Positions 26,001 through 34,567 of a stretch of DNA of 64,000 nt are shown here, one piece after another. A program made the translations under genes and the position numbers. Source of the DNA: an uncultured Flavobacteriaceae bacterium (lineage in GTDB: Bacteria > Bacteroidota > Bacteroidia > Flavobacteriales > Flavobacteriaceae); contig CANNCA010000006.1 in assembly GCA_947503005.1 (NCBI GenBank), positions 62,001 through 126,000 of the forward strand, read 5' to 3'. Each line of letters begins with the position of its first letter. Within the stretch, counting starts at the first letter, position 1. The notes beneath the pieces were generated by a model. The model saw only the letters and a program-made list of their open reading frames with translations. It was not told the origin of the DNA and did no database searches.

Positions 26001-29000
26001 CCTTCACCGTAAGGCTTACCGGTAACGTTCCAGGTGGTTTCACCTTGGACTATGCTTCCGCTGACGGTTCAGCCGTTGCTCCCGGTGACTACACCGCCGT
26101 TTCGGGTCAGTTGACCTTCTTGGGCAACGATAACGAGTCCTACGACATCGTAGTTCCCATCATCGACGACCTTTTGATTGAGGCTACCGAAGGGTACGTT
26201 GTGAATCTTTCTAATTTGAGTACGACACTTATTGCCATCAACACGCCACAGGCCAACGGTGGTATCAACGATAACGACGGTGGTTCAGGTACGGGCATCT
26301 CGTTCGACAACACGGATGTAATCGTGAACGAGGATGCCGGTACTGCGACCTTCACCGTAAGGCTTACCGGTAACGTTCCAGGTGGTTTCACCTTGGACTA
26401 TGCTTCCGCTGACGGTTCAGCCGTTGCTCCCGGTGACTACACCGCCGTTTCGGGTCAGTTGACCTTCTTGGGAAACGATAACGAGTCCTACGACATCGTA
26501 GTTCCCATCATCGACGACCTTTTGATTGAGGCTACCGAAGGGTACGTTGTGAATCTTTCTAATTTGAGTACAGCACTTATCAATATAAACACGCCACAGG
26601 CCAACGGTGGCATCATCGACAACGATGGTGGTGCAGGTACGGGTATCTCTTTTGACAGCACCGATGTAATCGTCAATGAGGATGCCGGTACTGCGACCTT
26701 CACCGTGCGTTTGACGGGTAACGTTCCAGGTGGTTTCACCTTGGACTATGCTTCCGCTGACGGTTCAGCCGTTAATCCCGATGATTATTACGCTGTTTCA
26801 GGTCAGTTGACCTTCGCGGGCAACGATAATGAATCTTACGATATCATCGTTCCTATCATTGACGATTTGTTCATCGAAGCTACGGAAGGGTACGTTGTGA
26901 ACCTTTCGAACCTTTCTACTACTTTGATTTCAATCAATACACCACAGGCCAACGGTGGTATCAACGATAACGACGGCGGTACGGGTACGGGTATCGATTT
27001 CGATGCTACCGATGTAACCGTCAACGAGGATGCCGGTACGGCAACCTTCACCGTAAGGCTTACCGGAAATGTTCCAGGTGGTTTCACATTGGATTACACC
27101 ACAGCGGACGGTTCAGCCGTTGCTCCCGGTGACTACACCGTCGTTTCGGGTCAGTTGACCTTCTTGGGCAACGACAACGAATCTTACGACATCGTTGTTC
27201 CGATTGTCGACGACCTTTTGATAGAGGCTACCGAAGGGTATGTCGTGAACCTTTTTAATTTGAGTACAGCACTTATCAATATAAACACGCCACAGGCCAA
27301 CGGTGGCATCATCGACAACGATGGTGGTGCAGGTACGGGTATCTCTTTTGACAGCACAGATGTGGTCGTTGACGAAGATGCGGGTACGGCTACCTTCACC
27401 GTGCGTTTGACGGGTAACGTTCCAGGTGGTTTCACCTTGGACTATGCTTCTGCTGACGGTTCAGCCGTTAATCCCGATGATTATAGTGCCGTTTCAGGTC
27501 AGTTGACTTTCTTGGGCAACGATAACGAATCTTACGATATAATCGTTCCTATCATTGACGATTTGTTCATCGAAGCAACCGAAGGGTATGTTGTCAATCT
27601 TTCGAACCTTTCTACTACACTTATTGCCATCAACACGCCACAGGCAAACGGTGGTATCAACGATAACGATGGTGGCACGGGTACGGGTATCTCTTTTGAC
27701 AGCACCGATGTAACAGTCAACGAGGATGCAGGTACGGCAACTTTTAACGTTAGGTTTGTGGGTAGTTTCCCTGTTCCTTTCACGGTTGAATTTAATAGTA
27801 CGGATGGTACCGCCACCAACGGACTTGATTATACATCAACATCTAATGTTCTTACATTCAGCGGGTTAAATAATGAAGTCCTTCCAATAACGATAACCAT
27901 TATCGACGACAATGACATAGAGCCAACAGAGGATTACAATGTAAATCTTTTCAATATTAGTGCTGGCCTAATAAATATCAATACGCCACAAGCGAACGGA
28001 GGCATCATCGACAACGATGGTGGTGCAGGTACGGGTATCGCTTTCGACAACACGGATGTAATCGTAAATGAGGATGCCGGTACGGCTACCTTCACCGTGC
28101 GTTTGACGGGTAACGTTCCAGGTGGGTTCACCTTGGACTATGCTTCCGCCGATGGTTCCGCCGTTGCTCCCGATGATTATAGCGCCATTTCAGGTCAGTT
28201 GACCTTCGCGGGCAACGATAATGAATCTTACGATATTGTCGTTCCGATTGTCGATGACCTTTTGATAGAGGCTACCGAAGGGTACGTTGTCAATCTTTCG
28301 AACCTTTCTACAACACTTATTGCCATCAACACGCCACAGGCCAACGGTGGCATAAACGATAACGATGGTGGCGCAGGTACGGGTATCGCTTTCGACAACA
28401 CGGATGTAACCGTAAACGAGGATGCCGGTACGGCTACCTTCACCGTGCGTTTGACGGGTAACGTTCCAGGTGGTTTCACCTTGGACTATGCTTCTGCTGA
28501 CGGTTCCGCCGTTGCTCCCGATGATTATAGCGCCGTTTCAGGTCAGTTGACCTTCTTGGGCAACGACAACGAGTCCTACGACATCGTAGTTCCCATCATC
28601 GACGACCTTTTCATAGAAGCTACCGAAGGTTACGTTGTGAACCTTTCGAACCTTTCTACTACACTTATTGCCATCAACACGCCACAGGCAAACGGTGGCA
28701 TCATCGACAACGATGGTGTTGCAGGTACGGGTATCGCTTTCGACAACACGGATGTAATCGTAAATGAGGATGCTGGTACGGCTACCTTCACCGTGCGTTT
28801 GACGGGTAACGTTCCAGGTGGTTTCACCTTGGACTATGCTTCTGCTGACGGTTCCGCCGTTGCTCCCGATGATTATAGCGCCGTTTCAGGTCAGTTGACC
28901 TTCGCGGGCAACGATAATGAATTTTACGATATTGTCGTTCCGATTGTCGACGACCTGTTCATAGAAGCTACCGAAGGGTACGCTGTCAATCTTTCTAATT

Positions 29001-30217
29001 TGAGTACAGCGCTTATCAACATAAACACGTCACAGGCCAACGGTGGCATAAACGATAACGACGACATGCCCGGAATAGATGGTATCAGTTTTGTACAAAC
29101 GGAGATCACGGTAACTGAAGGTAATCCCAGTGATACTGTGGTGGCCACATTTGAAGTGAGACTAACAGGAAACTATCAAGATGAGTTTGAGGTTTCTTTC
29201 GAAACCGCATTTGGAACGGCTACTGCCACTGATTTTGAAGCACAAACAGGTGTTCTTGCATTTGATGGAACAGATGGACAGGTCGAGACGATTACAGTTA
29301 CAATCCTCAATGATTTGATTATTGAATCATCAGAATCGTATACCGTACTTCTTACAGGTGTGTCGAACCCCGTGGTCCCCATAAATACACCTGAAGCGAA
29401 CGGCACCATTTTAGATGATGACATGAGGATGATAACCTCAAGTCAATTTGAAGCCGAATATATGATTCTATGCGGTGAGGAAATTCCTGAAATACCTGAA
29501 TTGACTTTCTCTGGTGGTTGCGGTGATTATCAAGTCGAGTTTACGGAGGTCGAGGAGTCGTCTGACACCTCTGATGACTACATGATTATCAGAACTTGGA
29601 ATGTAACCGATGCCTGCGGTAATATGGCATCATTCGAACAAGTGATTATGGTAATGCAATTGGAAGAAGCACTTATCACAATAGACATTTGTGTTGAAGA
29701 TGAGCCAATCGATTTGACTACCTATCTTCCGGAGAACTTTGATACCAACGGAACATTCACGGTTACTCAAGGTGTTGCCCTTTTAGACGGAAACTTCTTT
29801 GATCCAACAAATTTAGAATTAGGCGAGTACATCATCGGATATAGTTCAACAGTTGGTTCTTGTACCTATTTGGCAGAATACACAATCAATGTGAATGCTG
29901 ACTGTGTTGAATGTAGTGAAGAAGATGTCATTGTATCAACAGCGATAACACCCAATGGAGATGGTTTCAATGATGTATTTGCCATTGCCGGTGCGGAAAA
30001 CTGTTTTTTCACTTTTGATGTCATGATATTCAACCGATGGGGCAATAAAGTCTTTGAGGAGCAGGACTATCAGAATGATTGGGGAGGTATTTCACCAGAC
30101 GGCTCATTTGGCTCGAATGGAAATCTACCTTCAGGTACGTACTACTATATCATTAATATCAGTAATAGACTGGACCTTAAACCTATAAACGGTTACATCT
30201 ATTTAGGTACAAAATAA
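23006..30217 (+). CDS. Giant Calx-beta repeat adhesin with type-B T9SS sorting domain
   Basis: 2403 residues. Order: signal peptide (LVKYLFAAFLFFTLSATAQ), an N-terminal beta-rich domain (about 30-370), a DUF11-like segment (about 370-510), two diverged Calx-beta units (about 525-746), eleven 116-residue units in tandem (747-2022), one diverged unit (2023-2137), a cysteine-containing HYR-like stretch, and the C-terminal gliding-motility sorting domain (about 2315-2403; AITPNGDGFNDVF, IFNRWGNKVFE, GYIYLG). Calx-beta domains bind Ca2+; each unit carries IIDDLFIEATEGY and NDNDGG acidic loops. The protein should be secreted by T9SS and displayed on the surface as a long adhesin. PorP/SprF and OmpA partners follow within 31 and 20 bases. 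Confidence 0.93.
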   Translation: MHNSTSKPKLVKYLFAAFLFFTLSATAQVQTPFTPRYSETINGDLTIIANNVLSDHPTNNFSGDEDNQWDHRVYVDIDSDGSTFNSSSANLANPEPGVTCLDYKKVFLYWSAANKEQGDGTFNADSWDYRNIKLMLPGSSSYTTMTADDVIFQGRSSHFYNDPYICVKDITDEISALPTPYGKYQAANIQASYGELQSHNAGDVGVSGGWQIVFVYESQELLRRNITLFDGYAHVVNNESTTFDVNGFLAVPNGQVKADIVLGAIEGDRVLDQDQLEILKPDGNWEAISTSLRDEDNFFNSSISRNGTHFLDRNPASTNTLGFDASIFELKNSGNKLIDNSQTSTSLRASSGNETYGLFLIGFSIEVYEPSLGALNFTTSVGGTTFNPGDTVPLEISVKNVGNDNIENLEISTILPPQVDFVDTDPLPPGVTFNFNAGTRELRFYVADGNTDVNDPLYTLNFNLIANASCTSCSTQVELQAVASFTGQTNTNSVSTLSSGTMDACGIGNHDPTYLTIIPNVSIDSATATEGSPVAFNIASSHLLPNDALFNISYTNISTTNGDYTATTSVTFPANSSSTTLNVPTLDDNIIEPTETFEAIISTTANVNVITATETGTIIDNDAVVGTGVSFSNTDIIVTEGTDTYAIFNVILTGNISENVTVDYTTNDGTALNTSDYNTETGTITFTPTNNSFNIQVPITDDAIIEPTEDFTVVLSNVQSNLGLGFTDGNTTNNANGIIHDDDAITGTGISYDATDVTVNEDAGTATFTVRLTGNVAGGFTLDYASADGSAVAPGDYTAISGQLTFLGNDNESYDIVVPIIDDLFIEATEGYVVNLSNLSTTLIAINTPQANGGINDNDGGVGTGISFDSTDVTVNEDAGTATFTVRLTGNVAGGFTLDYASADGSAVAPGDYTAVSGQLTFLGNDNESYDIVVPIIDDLLIEATEGYVVNLSNLSTTLIAINTPQANGGINDNDGGVGTGISFDSTDVTVNEDAGTATFTVRLTGNVPGGFTLDYASADGSAVAPGDYTAVSGQLTFLGNDNESYDIVVPIIDDLLIEATEGYVVNLSNLSTTLIAINTPQANGGINDNDGGSGTGISFDNTDVIVNEDAGTATFTVRLTGNVPGGFTLDYASADGSAVAPGDYTAVSGQLTFLGNDNESYDIVVPIIDDLLIEATEGYVVNLSNLSTALININTPQANGGIIDNDGGAGTGISFDSTDVIVNEDAGTATFTVRLTGNVPGGFTLDYASADGSAVNPDDYYAVSGQLTFAGNDNESYDIIVPIIDDLFIEATEGYVVNLSNLSTTLISINTPQANGGINDNDGGTGTGIDFDATDVTVNEDAGTATFTVRLTGNVPGGFTLDYTTADGSAVAPGDYTVVSGQLTFLGNDNESYDIVVPIVDDLLIEATEGYVVNLFNLSTALININTPQANGGIIDNDGGAGTGISFDSTDVVVDEDAGTATFTVRLTGNVPGGFTLDYASADGSAVNPDDYSAVSGQLTFLGNDNESYDIIVPIIDDLFIEATEGYVVNLSNLSTTLIAINTPQANGGINDNDGGTGTGISFDSTDVTVNEDAGTATFNVRFVGSFPVPFTVEFNSTDGTATNGLDYTSTSNVLTFSGLNNEVLPITITIIDDNDIEPTEDYNVNLFNISAGLININTPQANGGIIDNDGGAGTGIAFDNTDVIVNEDAGTATFTVRLTGNVPGGFTLDYASADGSAVAPDDYSAISGQLTFAGNDNESYDIVVPIVDDLLIEATEGYVVNLSNLSTTLIAINTPQANGGINDNDGGAGTGIAFDNTDVTVNEDAGTATFTVRLTGNVPGGFTLDYASADGSAVAPDDYSAVSGQLTFLGNDNESYDIVVPIIDDLFIEATEGYVVNLSNLSTTLIAINTPQANGGIIDNDGVAGTGIAFDNTDVIVNEDAGTATFTVRLTGNVPGGFTLDYASADGSAVAPDDYSAVSGQLTFAGNDNEFYDIVVPIVDDLFIEATEGYAVNLSNLSTALININTSQANGGINDNDDMPGIDGISFVQTEITVTEGNPSDTVVATFEVRLTGNYQDEFEVSFETAFGTATATDFEAQTGVLAFDGTDGQVETITVTILNDLIIESSESYTVLLTGVSNPVVPINTPEANGTILDDDMRMITSSQFEAEYMILCGEEIPEIPELTFSGGCGDYQVEFTEVEESSDTSDDYMIIRTWNVTDACGNMASFEQVIMVMQLEEALITIDICVEDEPIDLTTYLPENFDTNGTFTVTQGVALLDGNFFDPTNLELGEYIIGYSSTVGSCTYLAEYTINVNADCVECSEEDVIVSTAITPNGDGFNDVFAIAGAENCFFTFDVMIFNRWGNKVFEEQDYQNDWGGISPDGSFGSNGNLPSGTYYYIINISNRLDLKPINGYIYLGTK
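25244..29071 (+). repeat. Eleven tandem 348-bp units encoding Calx-beta domains
   Basis: The GTG(I)-x-FD motif recurs at 25244, 25592, 25940, 26288, 26636, 26984, 27332, 27680, 28028, 28376 and 28724, always exactly 348 bp (116 codons) apart. Ten units are near-identical over most of their length; the eighth (27680-28027) diverges in its middle but keeps length and both ends. Because the period is a multiple of three, unit gain or loss by recombination keeps the frame. Silent differences are shared in patches among non-neighbouring units, which points to gene conversion. Confidence 0.97.
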
Positions 30218-30248
30218 TACACATTAACACATTTAAAACACACCCCGA

Positions 30249-31154
30249 ATGAAAATTCTAATCAAAATTACGGCCGTATTGATTTTTGCCCTAGGCTCGG
30301 TTGCTTCTGCTCAGCAGTTGCCCCAGTTTACACAATACATGTACAACACGATTTCAGTAAACCCTGCCTACGCAGGTAGCCGAGAGACTCTGAATGTGAC
30401 CGCCCTTCATAGAAATCAGTGGGCAGGTCTTGAAGGCAACCCCACCACTAGCACGCTATCGGTGCATACACCATTGCGAAACGATAGAATTGGTTTGGGT
30501 ATTTCTTATATCGGTGACCAGCTCGGATTTGAAAAGACCAACTATGTTTATGGTGATTTCTCTTATTCTGTTCCGGTAAGTCAGGAAATAAAACTGTCAT
30601 TGGGATTGAAAGCAGGTTTCACCAACTACAGATTGGACAATCCAGATTTTAACGACCCTTTTTTTAATACAAATTTTAATAGTTGGAATCCGAATTTCGG
30701 TGCAGGTGCCTTTATTGGTTCGAACAGATGGTATATAGGTGCTTCGGTACCCCGAATTTTCAATACCGATTTAAACGAAGGGGAATTTGAAGCATTGGAA
30801 CGAAATAGTTATTACGCAATTGGTGGCGTAGTAATTGACGTATCCGAAACCGTGAAATTTAAACCTACAATGATCGCGAAATTTACCAATGGTGCACCCG
30901 CTACCTATGATGTAACTGCCAGTTTTCTCTTTAATGAGAAATTCTGGATAGGAGCATCCTATCGCTTCAACGACGCCTCAAACTTTGGGGCCATGATGGA
31001 CTATCAAGTGGCACGGGATTTTAGAATCGGTTACGCTTATGACCTTCCTACCTCTACTATTCGACCCTATACCGGAGGTACGCACGAAATTATTCTGATT
31101 TACGAATTATTCAAGAGAAAAATGGGACCTGTAAAGTCACCTAGATACTTCTAA
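30249..31154 (+). CDS. PorP/SprF family type IX secretion outer-membrane protein
   Basis: 301 residues. A signal peptide (ending ASAQQ) is followed by the family N-terminus QLPQFTQYMYNTISVNPAYA and a beta-barrel rich in alternating strands, ending in an outer-membrane-type segment (HEIILIYELF). PorP/SprF proteins occur next to type-B sorting-domain cargo and are needed for its surface secretion or anchoring; SprF is required for SprB secretion in Flavobacterium johnsoniae. Here the cargo is the Calx-beta adhesin 31 bases upstream. The same operon continues into the OmpA-family gene 20 bases downstream. Confidence 0.95.
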   Translation: MKILIKITAVLIFALGSVASAQQLPQFTQYMYNTISVNPAYAGSRETLNVTALHRNQWAGLEGNPTTSTLSVHTPLRNDRIGLGISYIGDQLGFEKTNYVYGDFSYSVPVSQEIKLSLGLKAGFTNYRLDNPDFNDPFFNTNFNSWNPNFGAGAFIGSNRWYIGASVPRIFNTDLNEGEFEALERNSYYAIGGVVIDVSETVKFKPTMIAKFTNGAPATYDVTASFLFNEKFWIGASYRFNDASNFGAMMDYQVARDFRIGYAYDLPTSTIRPYTGGTHEIILIYELFKRKMGPVKSPRYF

Positions 31155-31174
31155 GAATCATAAAACACATAACC

Positions 31175-33121
31175 ATGAAAAATATCAAGACATACACGTT
31201 TCTTATTGTATTACTTAGTGGTATTCAGCTAGGGCAGGCACAATATAATGCGCAAAAGAAAGGGGATTACTATTTCGGGCAATTTGCTTATGCCAAGGCC
31301 ATTCCAGAATATGAAAAAATGCTAAAGGGCAATTTGAACCCCGAACACGCACATAGGCAATTGGCGGAGTGTTATCTTTTAATTCGGGAGTTTAAAAAGT
31401 CAATCCCGCATTTTGAGATGATAATAAACGATGCAAGCTTACCTACGGATTACTTGTTCAAATTTGGCATGGCTTTGTATGCGAACGGTCAGAAAAAAGA
31501 GTCGGAAAAATGGCTCAAGATGTATAAAAAATATAATAAAAACGATTCTCGATTGAAGCGCTTTCTTAAAGACGGTAATATGGCATCTGTCGTTTTCAAT
31601 AGTAGGCAACGCTATGAAGTAGAACCGGTTTCCTTCAATTCAGAACAAAGTGATTTCGGATCTTATACCAGAGGAGGTGATTTGTTTTTTGCATCCGCAA
31701 GAAAGGACGAAGTAGACGGAGGAACGTATGGATGGAACGACCAACCATGGCTCGATATATTTGTTGTTCGAGAAGATGATCCACTATCGAAACCTAAGAA
31801 AATAAAGGGAAATGTCAACACAAAGTTCCATGAAAGCAATATGGTGTTTTCAACGGATTACAAAAATGATACCGTCATTTACTTCACTCGAAACAACTAT
31901 TTTAAAAAGAAGGAAGCTTATGGAGCGGAAAATGAAATCAATTTAAAAATTTATACGGCAATTCAGGAAGATGGGGAATGGAAAGAAAATCGCAGTGTTC
32001 GGATTAACAGTGACTTTTATTCTACTGGACATCCCACAATAACACCGGACAGAAAAAGAATGTACTTTACTTCAGATCGGCCTGGAGGTTATGGAGGTAC
32101 GGATATCTATTATTCTGAAATTCATGAACGCGGGGGTATAGGAGCACCAATAAACGCGGGACCCATCGTAAACACGGAAGGCAATGAAATGTTTCCGTTC
32201 ATCAATGCAGAGGATAAACTCTTCTTTTCATCGGATGGTCATGTGGGCTTCGGTCAATTGGATGTTTTTACCACTATATCCAATGAAAAAGGGGAAATCA
32301 TAGATGTCATCAATTTGGGCTATCCCTTAAATAGTTCTGCAGATGATTTCGGGTTTTACGGTCATGACAATGGAATCACCGGCTATGTAAGCTCTAACAG
32401 AGAAGGTGGCGTAGGTAGTGATGATATTTATAAGTTTAAGTTCACACCCGCATTAGATATCGAGGGAATTGTTACAGATGGAATCAATAACCAACCATTG
32501 GATAGTGTCATCATTAAACTTTTTGATCAGAACACTAAAACGCTGACCATGGAGACCATGACCGATGAGAATGGGTATTATAGATTACCCATCAACAGAA
32601 AAACCAACTACAGAGTGGAGGCATCAAGAAGAACGCATCCAACTGAGACACAGTTCTTCAATACCTTCGAAACATCACCGAAAACAAAAATGTTACGAAG
32701 AGATATTGTACTAAATCCAGTACTTGACTTGAAACTTTTGGCCAATCTCAATAAAATCTACTTTGATTTTAACAAAAGTAACATTCGACCTGATGCGGCT
32801 CGAGAATTGGATAAAGTGGTAAAAGTGATGACAGAAACCTATCCAGATATGATTATCAAGCTCGAAGCACATACCGACCCTGTGGGTAGCCATAGTTATA
32901 ATGATGCACTTTCTGAAAGGAGAGCAAAATCAACTTACGATTATCTTATTGCAAATGGGGTTCCTGTTGATCATATAGTATCTTATAAAGGCTTTGGAAA
33001 GCGAATGCCCATAAATAAATGTACAAGTAAAAAAGACTGTTCACCAGAAGAATTGGAATTGAACAGAAGAACTGAATTCCCCATTATTCAAATTAAAAAA
33101 GGTATTCTAGCATCGAATTAG
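31175..33121 (+). CDS. OmpA-family protein with TPR, PD40 and carboxypeptidase-regulatory-like domains
   Basis: 648 residues: signal peptide (ending QLGQAQ), an N-terminal tetratricopeptide-like region (about 25-130, FGQFAYAKAIPEYEKML), PD40 beta-propeller blades (KRMYFTSDRPGGYGGTDIYY, KLFFSSDGHVGFGQLDVF), a carboxypeptidase-regulatory-like sandwich (about 425-510), and a C-terminal OmpA peptidoglycan-binding domain (about 525-640; IYFDFNKSNIRPDAARELDK and LSERRAKSTYDYLI). This is the PorE-like architecture that ties T9SS outer-membrane complexes to peptidoglycan. It is the last gene of the adhesin-PorP/SprF operon. The terminal region has two cysteines (KCTSKKDC). Confidence 0.93.
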   Translation: MKNIKTYTFLIVLLSGIQLGQAQYNAQKKGDYYFGQFAYAKAIPEYEKMLKGNLNPEHAHRQLAECYLLIREFKKSIPHFEMIINDASLPTDYLFKFGMALYANGQKKESEKWLKMYKKYNKNDSRLKRFLKDGNMASVVFNSRQRYEVEPVSFNSEQSDFGSYTRGGDLFFASARKDEVDGGTYGWNDQPWLDIFVVREDDPLSKPKKIKGNVNTKFHESNMVFSTDYKNDTVIYFTRNNYFKKKEAYGAENEINLKIYTAIQEDGEWKENRSVRINSDFYSTGHPTITPDRKRMYFTSDRPGGYGGTDIYYSEIHERGGIGAPINAGPIVNTEGNEMFPFINAEDKLFFSSDGHVGFGQLDVFTTISNEKGEIIDVINLGYPLNSSADDFGFYGHDNGITGYVSSNREGGVGSDDIYKFKFTPALDIEGIVTDGINNQPLDSVIIKLFDQNTKTLTMETMTDENGYYRLPINRKTNYRVEASRRTHPTETQFFNTFETSPKTKMLRRDIVLNPVLDLKLLANLNKIYFDFNKSNIRPDAARELDKVVKVMTETYPDMIIKLEAHTDPVGSHSYNDALSERRAKSTYDYLIANGVPVDHIVSYKGFGKRMPINKCTSKKDCSPEELELNRRTEFPIIQIKKGILASN

Positions 33122-33145
33122 TTTTTTCAAATGTGTGTTTTAAAA

Positions 33146-33176
33146 AAGCCCCTCACAGTTTTATTGTGAGGGGCTT
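33146..33176. terminator. Bidirectional intrinsic terminator between the OmpA gene and clpP
   Basis: AAGCCCCTCACA (33146-33157) pairs with TGTGAGGGGCTT (33165-33176), 12 perfect pairs and a 7-base loop, between two convergent genes. The T run is better on the minus strand, so it is strongest for the ClpP-type gene. Confidence 0.85.
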
Positions 33177-33219
33177 GTGTTTTTGAAAGCAATTTTCCCA
33201 ATAATTTAAAAAATTAAAT

Positions 33220-33768
33220 CTACTCTAGTATTCCATCAACTATTCCATAATCAACAGATTCTTGAGCACCCATCCAATAATCACGATCAAAATCCCTCAA
33301 TACCTTTTCGAATTTCTGACCACAGTTATCAGCTAATAGTTTCGCGCTCAATTCTTTGGTCTTAATAATTTCCCGTGCTTGAATTTCAATGTTAGATGCT
33401 TGTCCCCTAGCACCACCGCTGGGTTGGTGGATCATCACTTGCGCATGTGGTTGTATAAACCGTCTTCCCTTTTTTCCTACGGAAAGGAGAATACTTCCCA
33501 TAGAGGCGGCCAATCCCGTACAAATAGTTGAAACAGGACTTTTTAGAGATTTTATTGTGTCGTACATAGCAAAACCAGAAGTAACATACCCTCCGGGGCT
33601 ATTGATGAACAACTGAATCTCCTTGTTATTTTGCATATCTAGATATAACAAGCGATCAATGACGTGCTTTGCAGAGTCATCGTCTACCATTCCCCAAAGA
33701 AATACTTTTCGTTCTTCAAGTAATTTTTCATCTATCGCTTCTTGTACTTTTCCTTTTTTAGAGCTCAT
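33220..33768 (-). CDS. ClpP-type ATP-dependent protease proteolytic subunit (paralogue)
   Basis: 182 residues. The catalytic triad is Ser89 (GLAASMGS), His114 (MIHQPSGG) and Asp163 (FDRDYWM), with canonical ClpP spacing. It has no propeptide and is shorter than main ClpP proteins (about 200 residues), and its handle region is REIIKTKELSAKLLADNCGQ. Such short, propeptide-free ClpP paralogues accompany the main ClpP in flavobacteria; there is no tig or clpX next to it. It would form a barrel, possibly mixed with the main ClpP, fed by a Clp ATPase. A -7-like box TAATTTTG on the minus strand lies at 33791-33798. Confidence 0.92.
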   Translation of the reverse strand: MSSKKGKVQEAIDEKLLEERKVFLWGMVDDDSAKHVIDRLLYLDMQNNKEIQLFINSPGGYVTSGFAMYDTIKSLKSPVSTICTGLAASMGSILLSVGKKGRRFIQPHAQVMIHQPSGGARGQASNIEIQAREIIKTKELSAKLLADNCGQKFEKVLRDFDRDYWMGAQESVDYGIVDGILE

Positions 33769-33889
33769 TTTTAGATTTCTTGTTAAGCTTCAAAATTAAT
33801 GAATTAATCGGATAATACTATTCCAATAAAAGCCGACATTTTAAAAATAGGTGAGCAAAAGAATATATATTTGGATAAATTCAATAACC

Positions 33890-34567
33890 ATGAAAAGAAT
33901 CTTACCCTTCGCCATTGTAGTTTTCGTAACTACTACCAGTTTTATCCTAACCAAAAGAGCTACACGTAACGCTTCACAAGAAGAAAACATTCTCGAACAA
34001 GTGGCCAATGCCCACGGCCTTCAAAATTGGTCAAAGGTTAAAGAAATCAAATTTACCTTCAATGTAGATCGCGATACCAGTCATTTTGAACGTACTTGGA
34101 TCTGGAAGCCAAAGACCAATGACATTACGGCAATAACAGCAGATGAAACCTTGGAATACAACTGGGCCGATATGGACAGCGTTGCCTACAAAACAAATGG
34201 GGGATTTATTAATGATAAGTACTGGCTACTCGCTCCTTTCCAACTAAAATGGGATGCAGAGAATATTACCCATGAACATCTACTTTTGGAAGAAGCACCC
34301 ATTAGCAAAGAACCAATGCAAAAATTGACTATTGTATATGGTTCTGAAGGAGGTTATACGCCCGGGGACGCCTATGATTTCTATTTTGGAGATGATTTTA
34401 TCATCAAGGAATGGGTCTTTAGAAAAGCCAATCAAGAAGAACCTTCGATGATTACCACTTTTGAGGACTATCTGGACACCCAAGGCATGAAAATCGCAAC
34501 CATGCACAAAATGGGAGAGGGTAATTTTAAGTTATATTTTACCGGAATAGAAGTATCGAGTAATTAA
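33890..34567 (+). CDS. Secreted protein of unknown function, possibly LolA-like fold
   Basis: 225 residues from the ATG at 33890 (MKRILPFAIVVFVTTTSFIL), preferred over a GTG at 33851 because it opens a clean signal peptide or membrane anchor. The mature part has NAHGLQNWSKVKEIKFTFNV, alternating beta strands, and TTFEDYLDTQGMKIATMHK, an arrangement reminiscent of half-barrel lipoprotein-carrier (LolA-like) folds; this is only a resemblance. The gene ends in a 4-base convergent overlap with the MFS transporter gene. Function unknown. Confidence 0.7.
   Translation: MKRILPFAIVVFVTTTSFILTKRATRNASQEENILEQVANAHGLQNWSKVKEIKFTFNVDRDTSHFERTWIWKPKTNDITAITADETLEYNWADMDSVAYKTNGGFINDKYWLLAPFQLKWDAENITHEHLLLEEAPISKEPMQKLTIVYGSEGGYTPGDAYDFYFGDDFIIKEWVFRKANQEEPSMITTFEDYLDTQGMKIATMHKMGEGNFKLYFTGIEVSSN

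Noticed and set aside
25244-29071. Repeat array considered as CRISPR
   Set aside because: The units are 348 bp, translated, and have no short repeat/unique spacer structure.
25444-29148. A series of minus-strand ORFs of about 65-95 codons, one per repeat of the Calx-beta array
   Set aside because: They recur at 348-bp spacing because each repeat unit is stop-free on the antisense strand; they are shadows of the real gene.
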